Origin: a bacterium
GTDB taxonomy: Bacteria; Ratteibacteria; UBA8468; B48-G9; JAFGKM01
Length of the DNA stretch: 15,984 nt
Assembly (NCBI GenBank): GCA_026416755.1
Contig: JAOAEP010000173.1
Span: 1 to 15,984, forward strand
Reading direction: 5' to 3'
Part shown: piece by piece, positions 1 through 7,997 of the stretch
Position numbering within the stretch: the stretch's first letter is position 1
Layout: every line of letters starts with the position of its first letter
Program-made: the position numbers and the translations under genes
Notes under the pieces: model-generated
Told to the model about the DNA's origin: nothing
Database searches by the model: none
What the model saw: the letters and a program-made list of their open reading frames with translations, nothing else

Positions 1-834
1 CAAGCACTTTTAAAAAGCAAAATTTCAAAATATAAAAAAATGCTTGAAGAACAGACAAAGACGAAGAAAAAATCTCCTGTACCAATAATTCAAAGGGAAG
101 GGGCAGGTCAAATAGGAATATGTGGTCCACCCAATTCAGGAAAATCAACCTTACTTTCAAAATTGACAAAAGCAAATCCTGAAATTGGTGATTATCCATT
201 TACTACTAAAATACCAATTCCAGGTATGATGGATTATGAGGATATAAAAATTCAACTTATTGATACCCCTTCTTTATCAAGTGAATTTACTGAAAACTGG
301 GTAGGTGATATTTTAAGAAAAGCAGATTCTCTTGTCTTTTTATTTGATATTTCAAGTGACCTAATTCTTGAAGAGGTAGAAGATTCTTTAAATGTCCTTG
401 AAAGGTTTAAATTGAAAGAAGAGAATAGTTTTAATTTTAGCAAAAATATAATATGGGTTGGAAATAAAATTGATTTACCAAAAGGAAAAGAAATAAAAGA
501 AATTTTTGAAGAGTTTTATGGAGATAAACTACCTAAAATAATAACGATTTCTGCTTTAACAGGGGAAAATCTTGAAATTTTAAAAAATATGATGTTTACT
601 TCACTCAATATAATAAGAGTTTATACTAAGATACCTGGAAAACCTCCCGACCTTGAGAACCCATATACATTAAAAAAAGATACAAAAGTTATTGAACTTG
701 CAGAAATTATACACAAAGACCTTGTTAAAAATTTTAAATATGCCCGCCTATGGAGAAACGGAAATGATAAAGTATTGATTGCTGGGAGAGATTATATCCT
801 TCAAGACAAAGATATTATAGAGATACATGGATAA
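1..834 (+). CDS. DRG/Obg-like GTPase with C-terminal TGS domain (5' partial)
   Basis: GTP-binding protein of the TRAFAC/Obg-DRG group, probably ribosome- or RNA-associated; its exact role is unknown. Counting from the ATG at base 40, the G motifs are G1 GPPNSGKST (29-37), G3 DTPS (75-78), G4 NKID (142-145) and G5 SAL (171-173). The last ~70 residues look like the TGS domain of DRG proteins. That ATG is probably internal: the frame stays open to base 1, no Shine-Dalgarno precedes the ATG, and the upstream codons read QALLKSKISKYKK, matching the LLKAKLAKL-type helix that precedes the G domain in DRG proteins. The true start is therefore left of the window. The gene ends 6 bp before the rpsF promoter, so it is probably a separate unit. 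Confidence is high for a TGS GTPase and low for a cellular role. Confidence 0.85.
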   Translation, partial: QALLKSKISKYKKMLEEQTKTKKKSPVPIIQREGAGQIGICGPPNSGKSTLLSKLTKANPEIGDYPFTTKIPIPGMMDYEDIKIQLIDTPSLSSEFTENWVGDILRKADSLVFLFDISSDLILEEVEDSLNVLERFKLKEENSFNFSKNIIWVGNKIDLPKGKEIKEIFEEFYGDKLPKIITISALTGENLEILKNMMFTSLNIIRVYTKIPGKPPDLENPYTLKKDTKVIELAEIIHKDLVKNFKYARLWRNGNDKVLIAGRDYILQDKDIIEIHG

Positions 835-839
835 TTTCA

Positions 840-867
840 TTGACTTTTTACTAATTCTTATTATAAT
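840..867 (+). promoter_or_regulatory. Sigma70-type promoter of the rpsF-radA operon
   Basis: TTGACT (840-845) and TATAAT (862-867) are separated by 16 bp, placing transcription start near 874. This gives a leader of about 57 nt, ending in a strong Shine-Dalgarno (AAAGGAGG, 916-923) 7 nt before the rpsF ATG. It lies just after the GTPase stop, and no other clear promoter is seen before the next nine genes. Confidence 0.7.
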
Positions 868-930
868 AAAATAATAAAGCACATTTCAAAGGATATTATT
901 TTTAACTTAAAAGATAAAGGAGGAATAAAT

Positions 931-1266
931 ATGATAAGAAATTATGAGTTATGTTTTTTGATAAAAGCAGATTTACAGGAAGAGGATTTTAATAAGGAGA
1001 TTGATTTTATTGAAAGGAGTATTTTGAGAGAAGGAGGAGAAATAGTAAAAAAAGATAACCTTGGAAGAAAAACCTTGGCCTATCCAATAAAAAAGAAGGA
1101 AGAAGCAATTTATTACCTTTTTTATATAAAAAGTAATCCTGAAAATATATCTAAAATTGAATCAAATTTTTATAGAAGAGAGAATATTTTAAGATACTTA
1201 ATTTTACAAAGGAAGAAGTTTAATTTTAAGGAGATAGAAGAAAATGCCGGGACCGTCTCTGAATAA
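931..1266 (+). CDS. rpsF: 30S ribosomal protein S6
   Basis: Small-subunit protein S6, which pairs with S18 on 16S rRNA in the platform of the 30S subunit. At 111 residues it has normal length. The N-terminus MIRNYELCFLIKADLQEED is the typical first beta strand and turn, and the LGRKTLAYPIKKKEEAIYYL segment is the family's most conserved stretch. The ATG is fixed by the AAAGGAGG site 7 nt upstream. It is the first gene of the conserved rpsF-ssb-rpsR-rplI-dnaB order. Its last 23 bp overlap the start of ssb, which suggests translational coupling. The identification is firm. Confidence 0.96.
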   Translation: MIRNYELCFLIKADLQEEDFNKEIDFIERSILREGGEIVKKDNLGRKTLAYPIKKKEEAIYYLFYIKSNPENISKIESNFYRRENILRYLILQRKKFNFKEIEENAGTVSE

Positions 1267-1639
1267 AGTTTTTCTAATAGGACGACTCACAAGAGACCCA
1301 GAATTAAGATATACAACAAGTGGAACTGCGGTAGCAACTTTTGGACTCGCTGTTAATAGAGAGTTTTTATCAAAAGGAGAAAGGAAAGAGGATACATGCT
1401 ATTTAAACCTCGTTGTCTGGGGAAAACAAGCGGAAATTTGTGCTGAATATTTGAAAAAGGGTAATTTAATATTTGTTGAAGGATGTTTACAATATAGAAC
1501 ATGGGAAACAGAAGATAGTGAAAAAAAATCAGTCGTAGAGGTAAGAGTTGAGAGATTTCAATTTCTTGAAAAACCAAATATTGAAATAATTGAAGAAAAG
1601 GAGGAATTAGAAAATGGCAAAGAAGAAGAAAATTTGTAA
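1244..1639 (+). CDS. ssb: Single-stranded DNA-binding protein
   Basis: SSB coats single-stranded DNA during replication, repair and recombination and acts as a tetramer in most bacteria. The N-terminal OB fold (about residues 1-108) begins NKVFLIGRLTRDPELRYTTSG and contains the conserved YLNLVVWGKQAE and EYLKKGNLIFVEG strands. The start fits an AAGGAG site 10 nt upstream and leaves only a short leader before the OB fold. The 131-residue protein has a short C-terminal region that ends in EEENL, not the usual DDIPF-like partner-binding tip. Those last codons overlap the start of rpsR by 26 bp, so the tip sequence is constrained by another gene. Function is secure; the atypical tip is read directly from the sequence. 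Confidence 0.95.
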   Translation: MPGPSLNKVFLIGRLTRDPELRYTTSGTAVATFGLAVNREFLSKGERKEDTCYLNLVVWGKQAEICAEYLKKGNLIFVEGCLQYRTWETEDSEKKSVVEVRVERFQFLEKPNIEIIEEKEELENGKEEENL

Positions 1640-1826
1640 ATTTTGTCAGGAAAATATTTTAGAGATTGATTATAAAGACATAGGTAGAATAAGAAGATAT
1701 ATAACTCCAAGAGGGAAAATTATTTCATCAAAACAATCAGGAGTTTGTGCCAAACATCAAAGAGCACTAACAAAGGCAATAAAAAGAGCAAGATTTGTAG
1801 GATTTTTACCTTTCGTTAAAATATGA
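1614..1826 (+). CDS. rpsR: 30S ribosomal protein S18 (zinc-binding type)
   Basis: Small-subunit protein S18, the partner of S6. Seventy residues is the expected size. The core DYKDIGRIRRYITPRGKI and the end CAKHQRALTKAIKRARFVGFLP are diagnostic. Cysteines in CKFC near the N-terminus plus the CAKH Cys/His make this the zinc-ribbon (C+) form of S18. The basic MAKKKK start overlaps ssb. A GGAGG site lies about 11 nt upstream, inside ssb. The stop codon overlaps an upstream in-frame ATG of rplI, and the better rplI start follows 9 bp later. Confidence 0.96.
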   Translation: MAKKKKICKFCQENILEIDYKDIGRIRRYITPRGKIISSKQSGVCAKHQRALTKAIKRARFVGFLPFVKI

Positions 1827-1834
1827 GGTGCAAA

Positions 1835-2284
1835 ATGAAAATTATATTTATAAAAGATTATCAAGATAGAGGTAAAAAAGGTGAAATAAAAGAAGTTAAA
1901 GATGGTTTTGCAAGAAATTTTTTGATACCATACGGATATGCTGTTGAAGCAACAGAAGAAAATATAAAAAGATTAAAAGAGAAAGAAAAACAAGAAGAGA
2001 ACAAGAAAAGAAAGAAAATAGAGCAAGCGAAAGAATTAAAAAATATTTTAAAAGAAAGTTCAATCACAATTCAAGCAAAAGCAGGAAGAGATGAAAAATT
2101 ATTTGGTGCTATAACAAATGAAATAATAAGTGAAGAAATAAAGAAACAACTTAATCTTGATATAGAGAAACATCAGATAGTTCTTGATGAACCAATAAAA
2201 AAACTTGGTATATATAAAGTCCCTATTAAATTGTCAGAAGGAATAGATGGAGAATTAAAAGTTTGGATAGTAAGAGAAAAATAA
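1835..2284 (+). CDS. rplI: 50S ribosomal protein L9
   Basis: Large-subunit protein L9, which sits at the base of the L1 stalk. I chose the ATG at 1835 over the in-frame ATG at 1823. It gives the canonical N-terminus MKIIFIKDYQDRGKKGEIKEVKDGFARNFLIP (19 of these residues suffice to identify the family), and a GAGGTG Shine-Dalgarno lies 4 nt upstream. The product is 149 residues. It has the N-terminal RNA-binding lobe, a long lysine/glutamate-rich connecting helix (about 40-75) and the C-terminal lobe with AGRDEKLFGAIT. It follows rpsR by 8 bp and precedes dnaB by 1 bp. Confidence 0.95.
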   Translation: MKIIFIKDYQDRGKKGEIKEVKDGFARNFLIPYGYAVEATEENIKRLKEKEKQEENKKRKKIEQAKELKNILKESSITIQAKAGRDEKLFGAITNEIISEEIKKQLNLDIEKHQIVLDEPIKKLGIYKVPIKLSEGIDGELKVWIVREK

Positions 2285-2285
2285 A

Positions 2286-3641
2286 ATGCCCAGAAAAAAA
2301 GAAGAAATTTTTACTGATAAAATTCCTCCACAAAATATTGAAGCAGAAAAGGCACTTTTAGGATGTATGCTTATTGATGAAGAGGCCAAAATAAAAGTTC
2401 TTGAAAATTTTAAGAAAGAGTTTTTTTACAGTGAAGCCCACCAAAAAATCTTTTCTTCAATTTCTAAACTTTTTGAAAAGGGAGAAAAATGTGACCTTAT
2501 AACTTTAACAGAAATACTTAAAGCAGAAAATGCCCTTGAAGAAGTTGGTGGTATTGAATACTTATCACATTTAGTTGAAATTGTCCCTACTTCTGCTTAT
2601 TTAGAAGAATATATGAAAATAGTCAAAGAAAAATATCTCTTAAGGGCTTTAATTTCAAATGCAACAAAAATCATTTCTGAAGCATACAGTCAGAAAGAAG
2701 ACATAGAAACACTTCTTGATAAAGCAGAAAGTTTAATTTTTGAGGTAAGTCAGAATAAAATTGAAAAGGAAGCGTATCCACTTAAAACCATAGTTAAAGA
2801 TGCTATGGAGTTAATAGAGAAAATACACGAAAGAAAGGGATTTGTAACAGGACTTCCAACAGGATTTATAGACCTTGATAAATTAACAACAGGATTACAT
2901 CCTTCTGATTTTATAGTAATTGCTTCAAGACCATCAATAGGAAAAACTGCATTTGCTTGTAATATTGCTTTAAATTTGAATTCAGGTGTTGAAAAAGTAC
3001 CAGTATTAATATTTTCTCTTGAAATGAGTAAAGAACAGATAGTCCAAAGGATGTTGTGTTGTGAAGCAAGAGTCAATATATTAAAATTAAGACAAGGGGT
3101 CCTTTCTGAAAAAGATATTGGGAATTTACTTATTGCTGCATCCCGTCTTGAAGAAATGCCAATTTTTATTGATGACACACCTTCCTTAAATATCTTTGAA
3201 TTAAGGGCACGTGCAAGAAGATTAAAAGCCAAAGAAAATATACAAGTAATAATAATTGATTATTTACAACTTATGAGAGGAAGTGGTAGAGCAGAAAATA
3301 GGCAACAGGAAATAAGTGAAATATCTGCTTCTTTAAAATCACTTGCTAAAGAACTAAATATCCCTGTAATTGCAGTTTCTCAGTTAAGTAGGGCTACAGA
3401 ACAAAGGGAGAAAAAAAGACCACAACTTGCTGATTTAAGAGAAAGTGGTTCAATTGAGCAAGATGCAGACCTTGTTTTACTTCTATATAGGGAAGAATAT
3501 TATAAAGAAACAGAAGAAAACAAAGGTCTTGCAGAGGTTATAATTGCCAAACAAAGAAATGGTCCTGTTGATACTGTCCTTCTAACTTTTATTTCAGAAT
3601 ATACAAGATTTGAAAATTATACTCCAAGAAAAGAGATATGA
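2286..3641 (+). CDS. dnaB: Replicative DNA helicase DnaB
   Basis: Hexameric 5'-3' helicase that unwinds DNA at the replication fork and recruits primase. The N-terminal domain (about 13-115) starts PPQNIEAEKALLGCML. A linker helix and the RecA-like ATPase domain (about 185-450) follow. The latter shows Walker A SRPSIGKT (214-221), the SLEM catalytic glutamate (E246), Walker B IIIDYLQL (322-329) and the SQLSRATEQREKKRP/LRESGSIEQDAD block (365-394). The 451-residue length is normal and no intein interrupts the Walker A or DNA-binding loops, common intein sites in dnaB. No strong Shine-Dalgarno precedes the ATG, so coupling to rplI 1 bp upstream is likely. Its TGA overlaps the mlaE ATG (ATGA). 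Confidence 0.97.
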   Translation: MPRKKEEIFTDKIPPQNIEAEKALLGCMLIDEEAKIKVLENFKKEFFYSEAHQKIFSSISKLFEKGEKCDLITLTEILKAENALEEVGGIEYLSHLVEIVPTSAYLEEYMKIVKEKYLLRALISNATKIISEAYSQKEDIETLLDKAESLIFEVSQNKIEKEAYPLKTIVKDAMELIEKIHERKGFVTGLPTGFIDLDKLTTGLHPSDFIVIASRPSIGKTAFACNIALNLNSGVEKVPVLIFSLEMSKEQIVQRMLCCEARVNILKLRQGVLSEKDIGNLLIAASRLEEMPIFIDDTPSLNIFELRARARRLKAKENIQVIIIDYLQLMRGSGRAENRQQEISEISASLKSLAKELNIPVIAVSQLSRATEQREKKRPQLADLRESGSIEQDADLVLLLYREEYYKETEENKGLAEVIIAKQRNGPVDTVLLTFISEYTRFENYTPRKEI

Positions 3642-4411
3642 AAAAAATTATAGAAAACCTTGGGAAAAATTTCCTATTACTTCTTAAATATATTGGTTCA
3701 ATTTCAATTTTTATATCTGCCTCTATAAAAAAAATATTTAGACATAAAAAGAAAGAAGATATTATAAAATATATAATTGAAATTGGTTTTGAATCTTTGC
3801 TTCTTGTAGGAATAATTGCTTTATTTACAGGAATGGTTCTTGTTATGGAAACAGTTCATACTCTTAAAAAATTTGGTGCTGAAATGTATTCAGGAGGGCT
3901 TGTAAGTATTTCAATGATTAGAGAACTTGGTCCTGTTTTGATTGCTTTGATTGTGGCTGGAAGAGTTGGTGCTTCAATTGCTGCTGAGATTGGAGTGATG
4001 AAAATAACAGAACAAATAGATGCTCTACATGTTATGGCAATAGACCCAATAACCTATCTTGTAAGTCCAAGGGTTATAGCAGGGATGATTTCTCTACCTT
4101 CACTTTTTATTTTAAGTTTTTTCATTTCAATAATTGGGGGTTTTATTGTTGGTGTTTTTATAGTGAATATTCCATCTGGTGTTTATTTATATCAAAGTTT
4201 TAAATATGTAAATATAAAGGATTTTTTTGTTGGCCTTTTAAAGGTTATTGTTTTTGCTATTATTATAATTAACATTGCTTCTTATGAAGGACTTAATGCT
4301 TATGGGGGTGCAGAAGGTGTTGGTAGAGCATCAACAAATGCGGTTGTGGCTTCTTTTTTCTTTATAATACTTTCAAATTTAATTTTAACAGGACTATTTT
4401 ATTTCTTATAA
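3638..4411 (+). CDS. mlaE: MlaE-family lipid ABC transporter permease
   Basis: Inner-membrane permease of an MCE-type lipid transporter that moves phospholipids between inner and outer membranes. The 257 residues contain several hydrophobic segments (about 53-75, 98-125, 147-175, 200-220, 235-255). The family signature GGLVSISMIRELGPVLIAL and VAGRVGASIAAEIG (87-119) is intact, followed by MKITEQIDALHVM. The start codon overlaps the dnaB stop as ATGA, and the mlaF ATG follows its TAA directly. It lies with mlaF and mlaD in the usual E-F-D order. No mlaB (STAS) or mlaC (periplasmic carrier) gene is seen nearby. Confidence 0.93.
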   Translation: MKKIIENLGKNFLLLLKYIGSISIFISASIKKIFRHKKKEDIIKYIIEIGFESLLLVGIIALFTGMVLVMETVHTLKKFGAEMYSGGLVSISMIRELGPVLIALIVAGRVGASIAAEIGVMKITEQIDALHVMAIDPITYLVSPRVIAGMISLPSLFILSFFISIIGGFIVGVFIVNIPSGVYLYQSFKYVNIKDFFVGLLKVIVFAIIIINIASYEGLNAYGGAEGVGRASTNAVVASFFFIILSNLILTGLFYFL

Positions 4412-5152
4412 ATGGAAAAAGTTATAATAGTAAAAAATCTATGTGTTAAACTCGGGAACAAAGAAATTCTAAAAAATATTGATTTAGAGATTGAAAAAGG
4501 AGAGTCAGTTGTTATAGTTGGTCCTTCTGGTTGTGGTAAAACAGTTCTAATAAAAACAATTCTTGGAATAATAAAAAATTATAGTGGTGAGATTTATATA
4601 TTTGGAAAAAATAAAGAAAAACTGAATGAAAATGAAATGAGAAGTATAATGGAGAAAATAGGTATGGTTTTCCAAAATTCTGCTTTATTTGATTCTTTGA
4701 GTGTATGGGAGAATGTTGGTTTTTATTATTTATATCATACAGAAAAAAGTAAAAGTGAGATAAAAAATATGGCAATTGAAATATTAAAATCCCTTGGGCT
4801 TGATGAAAGTATTGCTGATATGATGCCAGAGCAGTTAAGTGGCGGAATGAAAAAAAGGGTTTCAATAGCAAGAGCATTAATATCAAAACCAACAATAATA
4901 TTTTATGATGAGCCAACAACTGGTCTTGATCCTATTACAAGTGAAAATCTGACCGATTTAATCAAAAAGATACATCAAAATTATAATACAACTGATATAA
5001 CTGTAACCCATGATGTTAAACTCGCAAGTAAGATTGGAAAAAGATTGATTTTAATTGATAAAGGAAGTATTGTGGAAAGTGGGACATATGAAGAATTAAG
5101 GCAGAAAAGTAAACACCCAATAATTAAAAGTTATGTTGAAATAGGGGGATGA
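4412..5152 (+). CDS. mlaF: MlaF-family lipid ABC transporter ATPase
   Basis: Cytoplasmic ATPase subunit that powers the MlaE permease. In 246 residues all ABC motifs are present: Walker A GPSGCGKT (37-44), Q-loop Q88, signature LSGGM (142-146), Walker B IIFYDE (162-167) and switch histidine H200. The GMKKRVSIARAL run after the signature is typical of the Mla/Mce ATPase group. It begins directly after the mlaE stop (TAAATG) with no evident Shine-Dalgarno, so translation is probably coupled. mlaD follows after 1 bp. Confidence 0.94.
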   Translation: MEKVIIVKNLCVKLGNKEILKNIDLEIEKGESVVIVGPSGCGKTVLIKTILGIIKNYSGEIYIFGKNKEKLNENEMRSIMEKIGMVFQNSALFDSLSVWENVGFYYLYHTEKSKSEIKNMAIEILKSLGLDESIADMMPEQLSGGMKKRVSIARALISKPTIIFYDEPTTGLDPITSENLTDLIKKIHQNYNTTDITVTHDVKLASKIGKRLILIDKGSIVESGTYEELRQKSKHPIIKSYVEIGG

Positions 5153-5153
5153 A

Positions 5154-6290
5154 ATGGAAAAGAAATTCACTGATGAAATGAAAGTTGGTTTATTTGTTTT
5201 TTCTGCCATTATTTGTATTATCTTTTTTATCTTTACACAGACAAAAATAGGAAAATGGGCAGGTTATGAGATTGGGGTTCTATTTGATTTTGTTAGTGGT
5301 CTTGAAATTGGAAGTCCTGTTAGAGTAAGTGGAGTTAGAGTTGGAGAGGTAAAAAAAATAGAAATAGTATACCAAGAAACACCAAAAGTCTTTGTAAAAT
5401 TAAAGATACATCCGACAGTAAGGATTGGAAGAAATAGCAGATTTACAATAAGAACACTTGGACTTATTGGAGAAAAATATATAGAGATAGTTCCTTCTAA
5501 AGGAGAAGATTTCATAAAGAGAGGAGAAATTGTAGAGGGAGAAAATCCCTTATCTGTTGAAAAAATCGCAAATATGGGTGAAGAAATTGCAACAAATTTA
5601 AATAAAGTTTTATCTGATATAAGTAAAATTACAGGAGATAAAAAATTTCAACAAAGTATTAATGAAGTTCTTGAAAATACAAAATTAGCCCTTGTTCAAA
5701 TAAATAACTCTTTCAGTAAAATAGATAATCTTGTTGAAGATATCTCCCAAACAAATAAAAATATAAACTCTTTTATTGAAGAAAATTCCCCTGGAATTAA
5801 AAAGGTTATTGAAAATACAAATTCATTTCTTGTTTCAGGAAAAAAAGAAATTGAAGAGACAATGGCCAGTATAAGAAATTTTACAACAGTTAAAGACAAA
5901 GTAGAAACTGCCATTTTAAGTTTTTCCGATACTTCTGAATCTTTTAAAGAAACATCTATACAAATAAAAGAGTTCTTTGAAAAGATTGAAAAAGAAGGTT
6001 TAATTGCAAAAATTATGAAAGAAGAACAACTAATAGAAGATATAAAAGAAGAAATTTTGCTTTTACAAGATGCAACAAATAAATTAAAAGACACTACTTT
6101 AAAGATTGGAGAAACATCAGAGAAATTAAGCATGACACTGGAAAATGTAAATGCAATTTTGAAAAATATAAGAGAAGGGAAAGGTACTGTTGGTAAATTC
6201 ATATCAAGTGATGAGTTATATAATGAAGCACTTAATTTTATAAAAGAGATAAGAGAAAATCCCTGGAGATTATTCTTTAGAAGAAAATGA
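5154..6290 (+). CDS. mlaD: MCE-domain protein, MlaD family
   Basis: Substrate-binding MCE subunit, anchored in the inner membrane and projecting into the periplasm, where its MCE rings form a lipid channel. Residues 11-28 are an N-terminal transmembrane segment and about 38-118 the MCE domain (SGLEIGSPVRVSGVRVGEV, then IGEKYIEIVPS). The remaining ~250 residues are mostly predicted helix/coiled coil rich in E, K, N and S. The gene ends with GKGTVGKFISSDELY and NPWRLFFRRK, a tail common in long MlaD-like proteins. At 378 residues it is about twice the size of E. coli MlaD, as in MCE proteins that build longer tubes. A G-rich Shine-Dalgarno precedes the ATG. Its stop overlaps radA (ATGA). Confidence 0.9.
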   Translation: MEKKFTDEMKVGLFVFSAIICIIFFIFTQTKIGKWAGYEIGVLFDFVSGLEIGSPVRVSGVRVGEVKKIEIVYQETPKVFVKLKIHPTVRIGRNSRFTIRTLGLIGEKYIEIVPSKGEDFIKRGEIVEGENPLSVEKIANMGEEIATNLNKVLSDISKITGDKKFQQSINEVLENTKLALVQINNSFSKIDNLVEDISQTNKNINSFIEENSPGIKKVIENTNSFLVSGKKEIEETMASIRNFTTVKDKVETAILSFSDTSESFKETSIQIKEFFEKIEKEGLIAKIMKEEQLIEDIKEEILLLQDATNKLKDTTLKIGETSEKLSMTLENVNAILKNIREGKGTVGKFISSDELYNEALNFIKEIRENPWRLFFRRK

Positions 6291-7639
6291 GAAAGGAAAA
6301 AAGTATATTTGTATGTTCAGAGTGTGGATATCAAACAGTTAAATTACTTGGTAAATGCCCTAATTGTGGTAAATGGGATACTTTTATAGAAGAATTTTAT
6401 ACATCTACTGAAAAATTTAAAGAAAAAGAAATCACTTATCCAGAGAAACTATCGGAAATTGAATTTGAAGAAACGCCTAGAATTAAAACAGGTATTGAAG
6501 AATTTGATAGGGTTCTCGGAGGAGGAGTTGTAAAAAAAAGTTATATACTTATTGCTGGAGAACCAGGGGTAGGAAAATCAACTTTACTTTTATCTATGGG
6601 CGGAAACCTATCTAAAAATGGATATAAAGTTCTTTATATAAGTGGAGAAGAGTCAAAAAATCAAATAAAGATGAGAAGTCAACGGATAGGGATTGAAACA
6701 GAAGGGATATATTTATTGACAAGTCCAGAAATAAACTCTATAAAAAATGCACTTGAAAAAATAAAACCTGATTTTATAATTGTTGATTCAATTCAGACAA
6801 TTTATAATCCAGAAATCCCTACAATCCCAGGTTCTGTAACTCAAGTAAGAGAAAATGCTAACTTTTTTATGAAATACACCAAAACAAATAACTGTTCAAC
6901 TTTTCTTGTAGGACACATAACAAAAGAAGGAATTGTTGCAGGCCCTAAAATTCTTGAGCATATAGTTGACGCTGTTATTTATTTTGAAGGAGATATAAGA
7001 ACAAATTTAAGAATATTGAGATGTCTTAAAAACAGATTTGGGTCAATAAATGAAATAGGTGTTTTTTCAATGGAAGAGAATGGTTTAAAAGAAATACCTG
7101 ATGCCTCTATGCTATTCATTCAAGATATAGAAAAAAATCCTCCTGGAAGAACAATTTTTCCGACAATTGAAGGAACAAGAACAATTCTTGTTGAAATTGA
7201 AGGACTTGTAACACCAACATACTATGGAATTCCAAGAAGAACTGTTTCAGGAGTTGATTATAATAGAGTTTCACTGATAATTGCGGTTTTAGAGAAAAAA
7301 TTAAAATTTAATTTTAATACATATGATGTTTATGTTAATGTTGGTGGTGGTTTAAAAATAAATGAAGTTGGTTCTGATTTATCTATTGCTATTTCTTGTG
7401 TTTCTTCTTTAAAAGATATTTCTCCAATAAAAAGATGTGTTTTAATAGGTGAGATTGGTCTAACCGGTGAAATAAGAGGCGTTGAAAACATAAATTTAAG
7501 ATTAAAAGAGTGTGAACGACTTGGAATTGAGAAAGCGATAATACCTGAAAAGAATAAAAATGATGTTTCTGTTAAAAATATAAAAATCTATCCAGTCCGT
7601 TTTTTATCCCAGGCAATCCAAATTTCTCTTAATCTTTAA
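6287..7639 (+). CDS. radA: DNA repair protein RadA
   Basis: RecA-like branch-migration helicase that processes recombination intermediates with RecA. The N-terminal zinc finger has C10, C13, C24 and C27 (CSECG, CPNCGKW). The ATPase domain has Walker A GEPGVGKST (91-99) and Walker B IIVDS (164-168). The RadA-specific KNRFG motif is at 248-252. The C-terminal third is the Lon-protease-like domain, including GGLKINEVGSDLSIA, which in RadA acts structurally. At 450 residues the length is normal. It overlaps mlaD by 4 bp and is the last gene of the operon. No convincing terminator hairpin is seen in the ~100 bp after it. Confidence 0.96.
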   Translation: MRKEKSIFVCSECGYQTVKLLGKCPNCGKWDTFIEEFYTSTEKFKEKEITYPEKLSEIEFEETPRIKTGIEEFDRVLGGGVVKKSYILIAGEPGVGKSTLLLSMGGNLSKNGYKVLYISGEESKNQIKMRSQRIGIETEGIYLLTSPEINSIKNALEKIKPDFIIVDSIQTIYNPEIPTIPGSVTQVRENANFFMKYTKTNNCSTFLVGHITKEGIVAGPKILEHIVDAVIYFEGDIRTNLRILRCLKNRFGSINEIGVFSMEENGLKEIPDASMLFIQDIEKNPPGRTIFPTIEGTRTILVEIEGLVTPTYYGIPRRTVSGVDYNRVSLIIAVLEKKLKFNFNTYDVYVNVGGGLKINEVGSDLSIAISCVSSLKDISPIKRCVLIGEIGLTGEIRGVENINLRLKECERLGIEKAIIPEKNKNDVSVKNIKIYPVRFLSQAIQISLNL

Positions 7640-7702
7640 TTCAACTTACAAAATATCATTTAAAAAGAGAGAATTAAAAAATTAAAAGACATATAATAAA
7701 AA

Positions 7703-7731
7703 TTTCTTTTTATCAAATCTCAAGTTATAAT
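7703..7731 (+). promoter_or_regulatory. Possible promoter of tRNA-Leu
   Basis: A consensus -10 box TATAAT (7726-7731) ends 12 bp before the tRNA. The matching -35 position (TTTCTT, 7703-7708, spacing 17) is weak. tRNA-Leu could also be reached by readthrough from radA, after which no terminator is visible. Confidence 0.4.
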
Positions 7732-7743
7732 ACTTTATAATAA

Positions 7744-7824
7744 GCGAGGGTGGCGGAAAGGCAGACGCGCTGGACTTAGGATCCAGTGGGGAAACCCGTG
7801 AGGGTTCAAATCCCTCCCCTCGCA
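7744..7824 (+). tRNA. tRNA-Leu (anticodon UAG)
   Basis: A complete class II cloverleaf. The acceptor GCGAGGG (7744-7750) pairs with CCCTCGC (7817-7823), with discriminator A7824. The anticodon stem is CTGGA/TCCAG around loop CTTAGGA, giving anticodon TAG at 7777-7779 for CUA/CUN leucine codons. A short variable arm with a GGG/CCC stem follows (7787-7799), then T stem GAGGG/CCCTC around TTCAAAT. CCA is not encoded and must be added after transcription. G follows the anticodon, as expected for tRNA-Leu. Confidence 0.95.
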
Positions 7825-7840
7825 CGAGGTCGGACCTCGT
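7824..7840. repeat. Near-perfect palindrome touching the tRNA-Leu 3' end
   Basis: ACGAGGTC-G-GACCTCGT is an inverted repeat with 8-bp arms around one base, or a 7-bp RNA stem with a CGG loop. It starts at the tRNA-Leu discriminator base. The next T-rich run begins about 8 nt after the stem, too far for a standard intrinsic terminator, though a weak terminator or processing signal is possible. A related ACGAGGTGGAC string occurs at 10661-10671. Confidence 0.6.
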
Positions 7841-7874
7841 AAATCCAGTTTTATTTTTAAGAGATTTTGTTTTA

Positions 7875-7904
7875 TTGACAAAGGTAGGGTTTAATTTGTA
7901 TAAT
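7875..7904 (+). promoter_or_regulatory. Strong sigma70-type promoter of tRNA-Ser
   Basis: Consensus TTGACA (7875-7880) and consensus TATAAT (7899-7904) are separated by 18 bp. Predicted start is near 7911, giving an 87-nt 5' leader before tRNA-Ser. The leader has no ORF I would support. It contains an inverted repeat CTATTTA/TAAATAG (about 7918-7949). Confidence 0.75.
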
Positions 7905-7997
7905 TTAAATAATAGCACTATTTAGTTGAAAATTAAATATATTAAATAGAGGAAATTAAGTTCTGTATTCCATAAAAGTGTAAATTGGGTTATAAAA

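Noticed and set aside
874..930. S6:S18-binding autoregulatory leader of rpsF
   Set aside because: I see neither the characteristic CCG-containing bulged hairpin nor any stable stem in the leader.
1823..1834. ATG at 1823 as the start of rplI
   Set aside because: It adds MRCK before the canonical L9 N-terminus, and the GAGGTG site fits the ATG at 1835.
7682..7918. Minus-strand 78-codon frame over tRNA-Leu
   Set aside because: It is the antisense translation of the tRNA (GEGFEPSRVSPLDPKSS pattern), a familiar false protein.
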